Shown: positions 62,933-64,000 of the stretch, one piece after another
Layout: every line of letters starts with the position of its first letter
Numbering within the stretch: position 1 is the stretch's first letter
Origin: Burkholderiaceae bacterium
Lineage (GTDB): Bacteria; Pseudomonadota; Gammaproteobacteria; Burkholderiales; Burkholderiaceae_C
DNA: 64,000 nt
Direction of reading: 5' to 3'
Assembly (NCBI GenBank): GCA_019745555.1
Contig: JAIESX010000034.1
Coordinates: forward strand, 16,938-80,937
Position numbers and translations under genes: made by a program
Notes under the pieces: generated by a model
Database searches by the model: none
Told to the model about the DNA's origin: nothing
Seen by the model: the letters and a program-made list of their open reading frames with translations, nothing else

Positions 62933-63361
62933 ATGGCCAATATCGCCAGCTTCCTGAAAGCAGAAATCTCACGCATTGCCCGCAAAGAGATCCGCACTGA
63001 GACCCAGACCCTCAAGAAGGCCTCGACCCAGTACCGAAGCGACATTGCAGCTCTCAAGCGTCGCGTCGCTGAGCAGGAACGTTTGATTGCCAAGCTGCGC
63101 AAAAGCAAACCTGCCGCTGAGGCAGTCGAACAGCAGGAAGATGGCCCACAAATTCGGTTTCGAGCGGACGGGTTTGCCAGTCTGCGCAAGAAGCTGGGCT
63201 TGTCAGCCGCGGATATGGGCAAGTTGCTGGGTGTGTCGCTGCAGACCATCTACCACTGGGAAAAGGGGCAGTCCAAGCCGCGTGCCAGCCAGCTGCTGGG
63301 GATCGCGGAGGTACGCAAGCTTGGCAAGCGAGGCGCTGCAGCGCGACTGGCTGAAACCTAG
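62933..63361 (+). CDS. Coiled-coil / XRE-type helix-turn-helix protein
   Basis: A 142-residue protein with an N-terminal charged helical segment likely to form a coiled coil (about 10-60, SDIAALKRRVAEQERLIAK) and a C-terminal XRE HTH (about 78-125, RKKLGLSAADMGKLLGVS, then TIYHWEKGQSKPR). The basic tail ends in KRGAAARLAET. Proteins with this layout are seen in Burkholderiales accessory regions; they may regulate the element or bind DNA as a structural protein. The ATG at 62933 has no clear Shine-Dalgarno (AAAACACATATGG). Confidence 0.8.
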   Translation: MANIASFLKAEISRIARKEIRTETQTLKKASTQYRSDIAALKRRVAEQERLIAKLRKSKPAAEAVEQQEDGPQIRFRADGFASLRKKLGLSAADMGKLLGVSLQTIYHWEKGQSKPRASQLLGIAEVRKLGKRGAAARLAET

Positions 63362-63392
63362 AGCTTTCCGGTCGGACAGATCGGCATAGAGC

Positions 63393-63881
63393 ATGCGCGC
63401 AATCCTGCTCCTCACAATTGCCCTGTTGGGGTTGCCCTGTCAAGCCGATCTGATCAGCGGGAGGGTCGTCAGCGTTTCGGACGTCGACACCATCACGGTT
63501 CTGGACGGAAACAGGGTACAGCACAAGATTCGGCTGGCTGGTATCGATGCCCCGGAGAGGACCCAAGCATTTGGGCAGCGATCCCGTGAGTCTCTGGCGG
63601 AGCTCGTAGCCAACCAGGCTGTCATTGTTGAGACGAACAAGCAGGATCGTTATGGACGCTACGTTGGGAAAGTGCTAATCGACGGCCAGGACGTGAACGT
63701 CGAGCAGATCAGGCGCGGGCTTGCCTGGTTCTACCGCCAGTATGAGCAGGAGCTCTCTGATTCAGATCGACAGCGCTACGATCGTGCTGAGATAGAGGCG
63801 AGAGAGTCTCGCAGGGGGCTCTGGGTGGATAGGAGGCCGGTAGCGCCTTGGGATTTCAGGGCAGCTGAACGACGGCGATGA
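63393..63881 (+). CDS. Exported staphylococcal-nuclease-like thermonuclease
   Basis: A 162-residue nuclease of the SNase fold. A signal peptide is present (AILLLTIALLGLPCQA), so it is periplasmic or secreted. Residues that correspond to the SNase active site are all there: D30 and D32 (SDVDTITV), R47 (KIRLAGIDAPE), D52, E55 and R89 in DRYGRYVG. Ca2+-dependent cleavage of DNA or RNA is expected. It begins 31 bp after the HTH gene. SNase-like genes are frequent on mobile elements of Proteobacteria. Confidence 0.9.
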   Translation: MRAILLLTIALLGLPCQADLISGRVVSVSDVDTITVLDGNRVQHKIRLAGIDAPERTQAFGQRSRESLAELVANQAVIVETNKQDRYGRYVGKVLIDGQDVNVEQIRRGLAWFYRQYEQELSDSDRQRYDRAEIEARESRRGLWVDRRPVAPWDFRAAERRR

Positions 63882-63952
63882 GGCCTACTTATCAAAGCGG
63901 TATGTCTGCAGGGAGCCGGCAACACTGAAGCCTCCTCGAATTCCTGAACCAA

Positions 63953-64000
63953 TCAGAAGTAGAGGTTGGGGAATTGTTTCACACGGTACTCGACCGGCGG
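63953..64000 (-). CDS. Possible C-terminal end of a minus-strand gene
   Basis: The last 48 bases on the minus strand stay open to the window edge and end in TGA, reading PPVEYRVKQFPNLYF. This is too short for assignment and may be chance. The 71 bases between it and the nuclease gene hold nothing recognisable. Confidence 0.2.
   Translation of the reverse strand, partial: PPVEYRVKQFPNLYF

Overview
The window is a high-GC bacterial chromosome segment, most likely from a betaproteobacterium of the order Burkholderiales, probably Comamonadaceae-like. This rests on gene content (pobA with a divergent IclR-type pobR, a LIV-type transporter next to an acyl-CoA ligase, a ygfZ-mltG-tmk-holB-pilZ-tatD block, an AidB-like dehydrogenase) and on codon use strongly biased to G or C at third positions. 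No rRNA, tRNA, CRISPR array or recognisable transposase was seen.

Layout. 1-2.6 kb: the 3' part of a YgiQ-type radical SAM gene and a convergent CaiB-type gene. 2.8-10.8 kb: two convergent signalling operons. The plus-strand one encodes an HD-GYP phosphodiesterase, a histidine kinase with an HNOBA-like N-terminus and an HTH-receiver protein. The minus-strand one encodes a degenerate kinase, a CheY-like receiver, a PhnD-like exported binding protein and a membrane PAS kinase; every junction is a 4-bp stop/start overlap. Its promoter region carries three copies of TATCAAATA. 10.9-13.0 kb: pobA (4-hydroxybenzoate hydroxylase) and divergent pobR, with an inverted repeat between them. 13.1-21.4 kb: housekeeping genes, mostly minus strand (RlhA-type U32 protein, signal-less solute-binding protein, metallo-beta-lactamase-fold hydrolase, parvulin isomerase, BolA, YciB, MsrB, SelO).

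21.5-40.4 kb is a long plus-strand block for uptake and oxidation of acyl or aromatic acids: acyl-CoA ligase, LIV-type ABC transporter (five genes), FadB-type multifunctional enzyme behind a palindromic operator, a membrane-anchored M20 hydrolase, thiolase, two acyl-CoA dehydrogenases, two SDRs, a PaaI-type thioesterase, a CurA-like reductase and a 64-residue membrane protein. 40.4-44.4 kb holds a GGDEF/EAL protein and a FeeM-like acyltransferase, both minus strand. 44.6-59.1 kb is mixed core: tex, an HDOD protein, a patatin, a small lipoprotein, an iron alcohol dehydrogenase, an esterase translationally coupled to a thioesterase-GNAT fusion and an O-antigen-ligase-like membrane protein, then ygfZ, mltG, tmk, holB, pilZ and tatD.

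59.1-64 kb looks accessory. An AT-rich tract (about 35% GC over 59161-59400) is followed by a cassette: a possible 82-residue protein, a Lon-like AAA+ ATPase without protease domain, a Cys/His-containing protein of unknown function, a metallophosphoesterase, an MbcA/ParS-like orphan antitoxin, a coiled-coil HTH protein and an exported thermonuclease. The first two genes have Shine-Dalgarno sequences inside the 3' arms of inverted repeats. This cassette and the four-gene binding-protein/two-component operon are the best candidates for undescribed systems. All functional statements come from reading motifs in the sequence; no database search was run.
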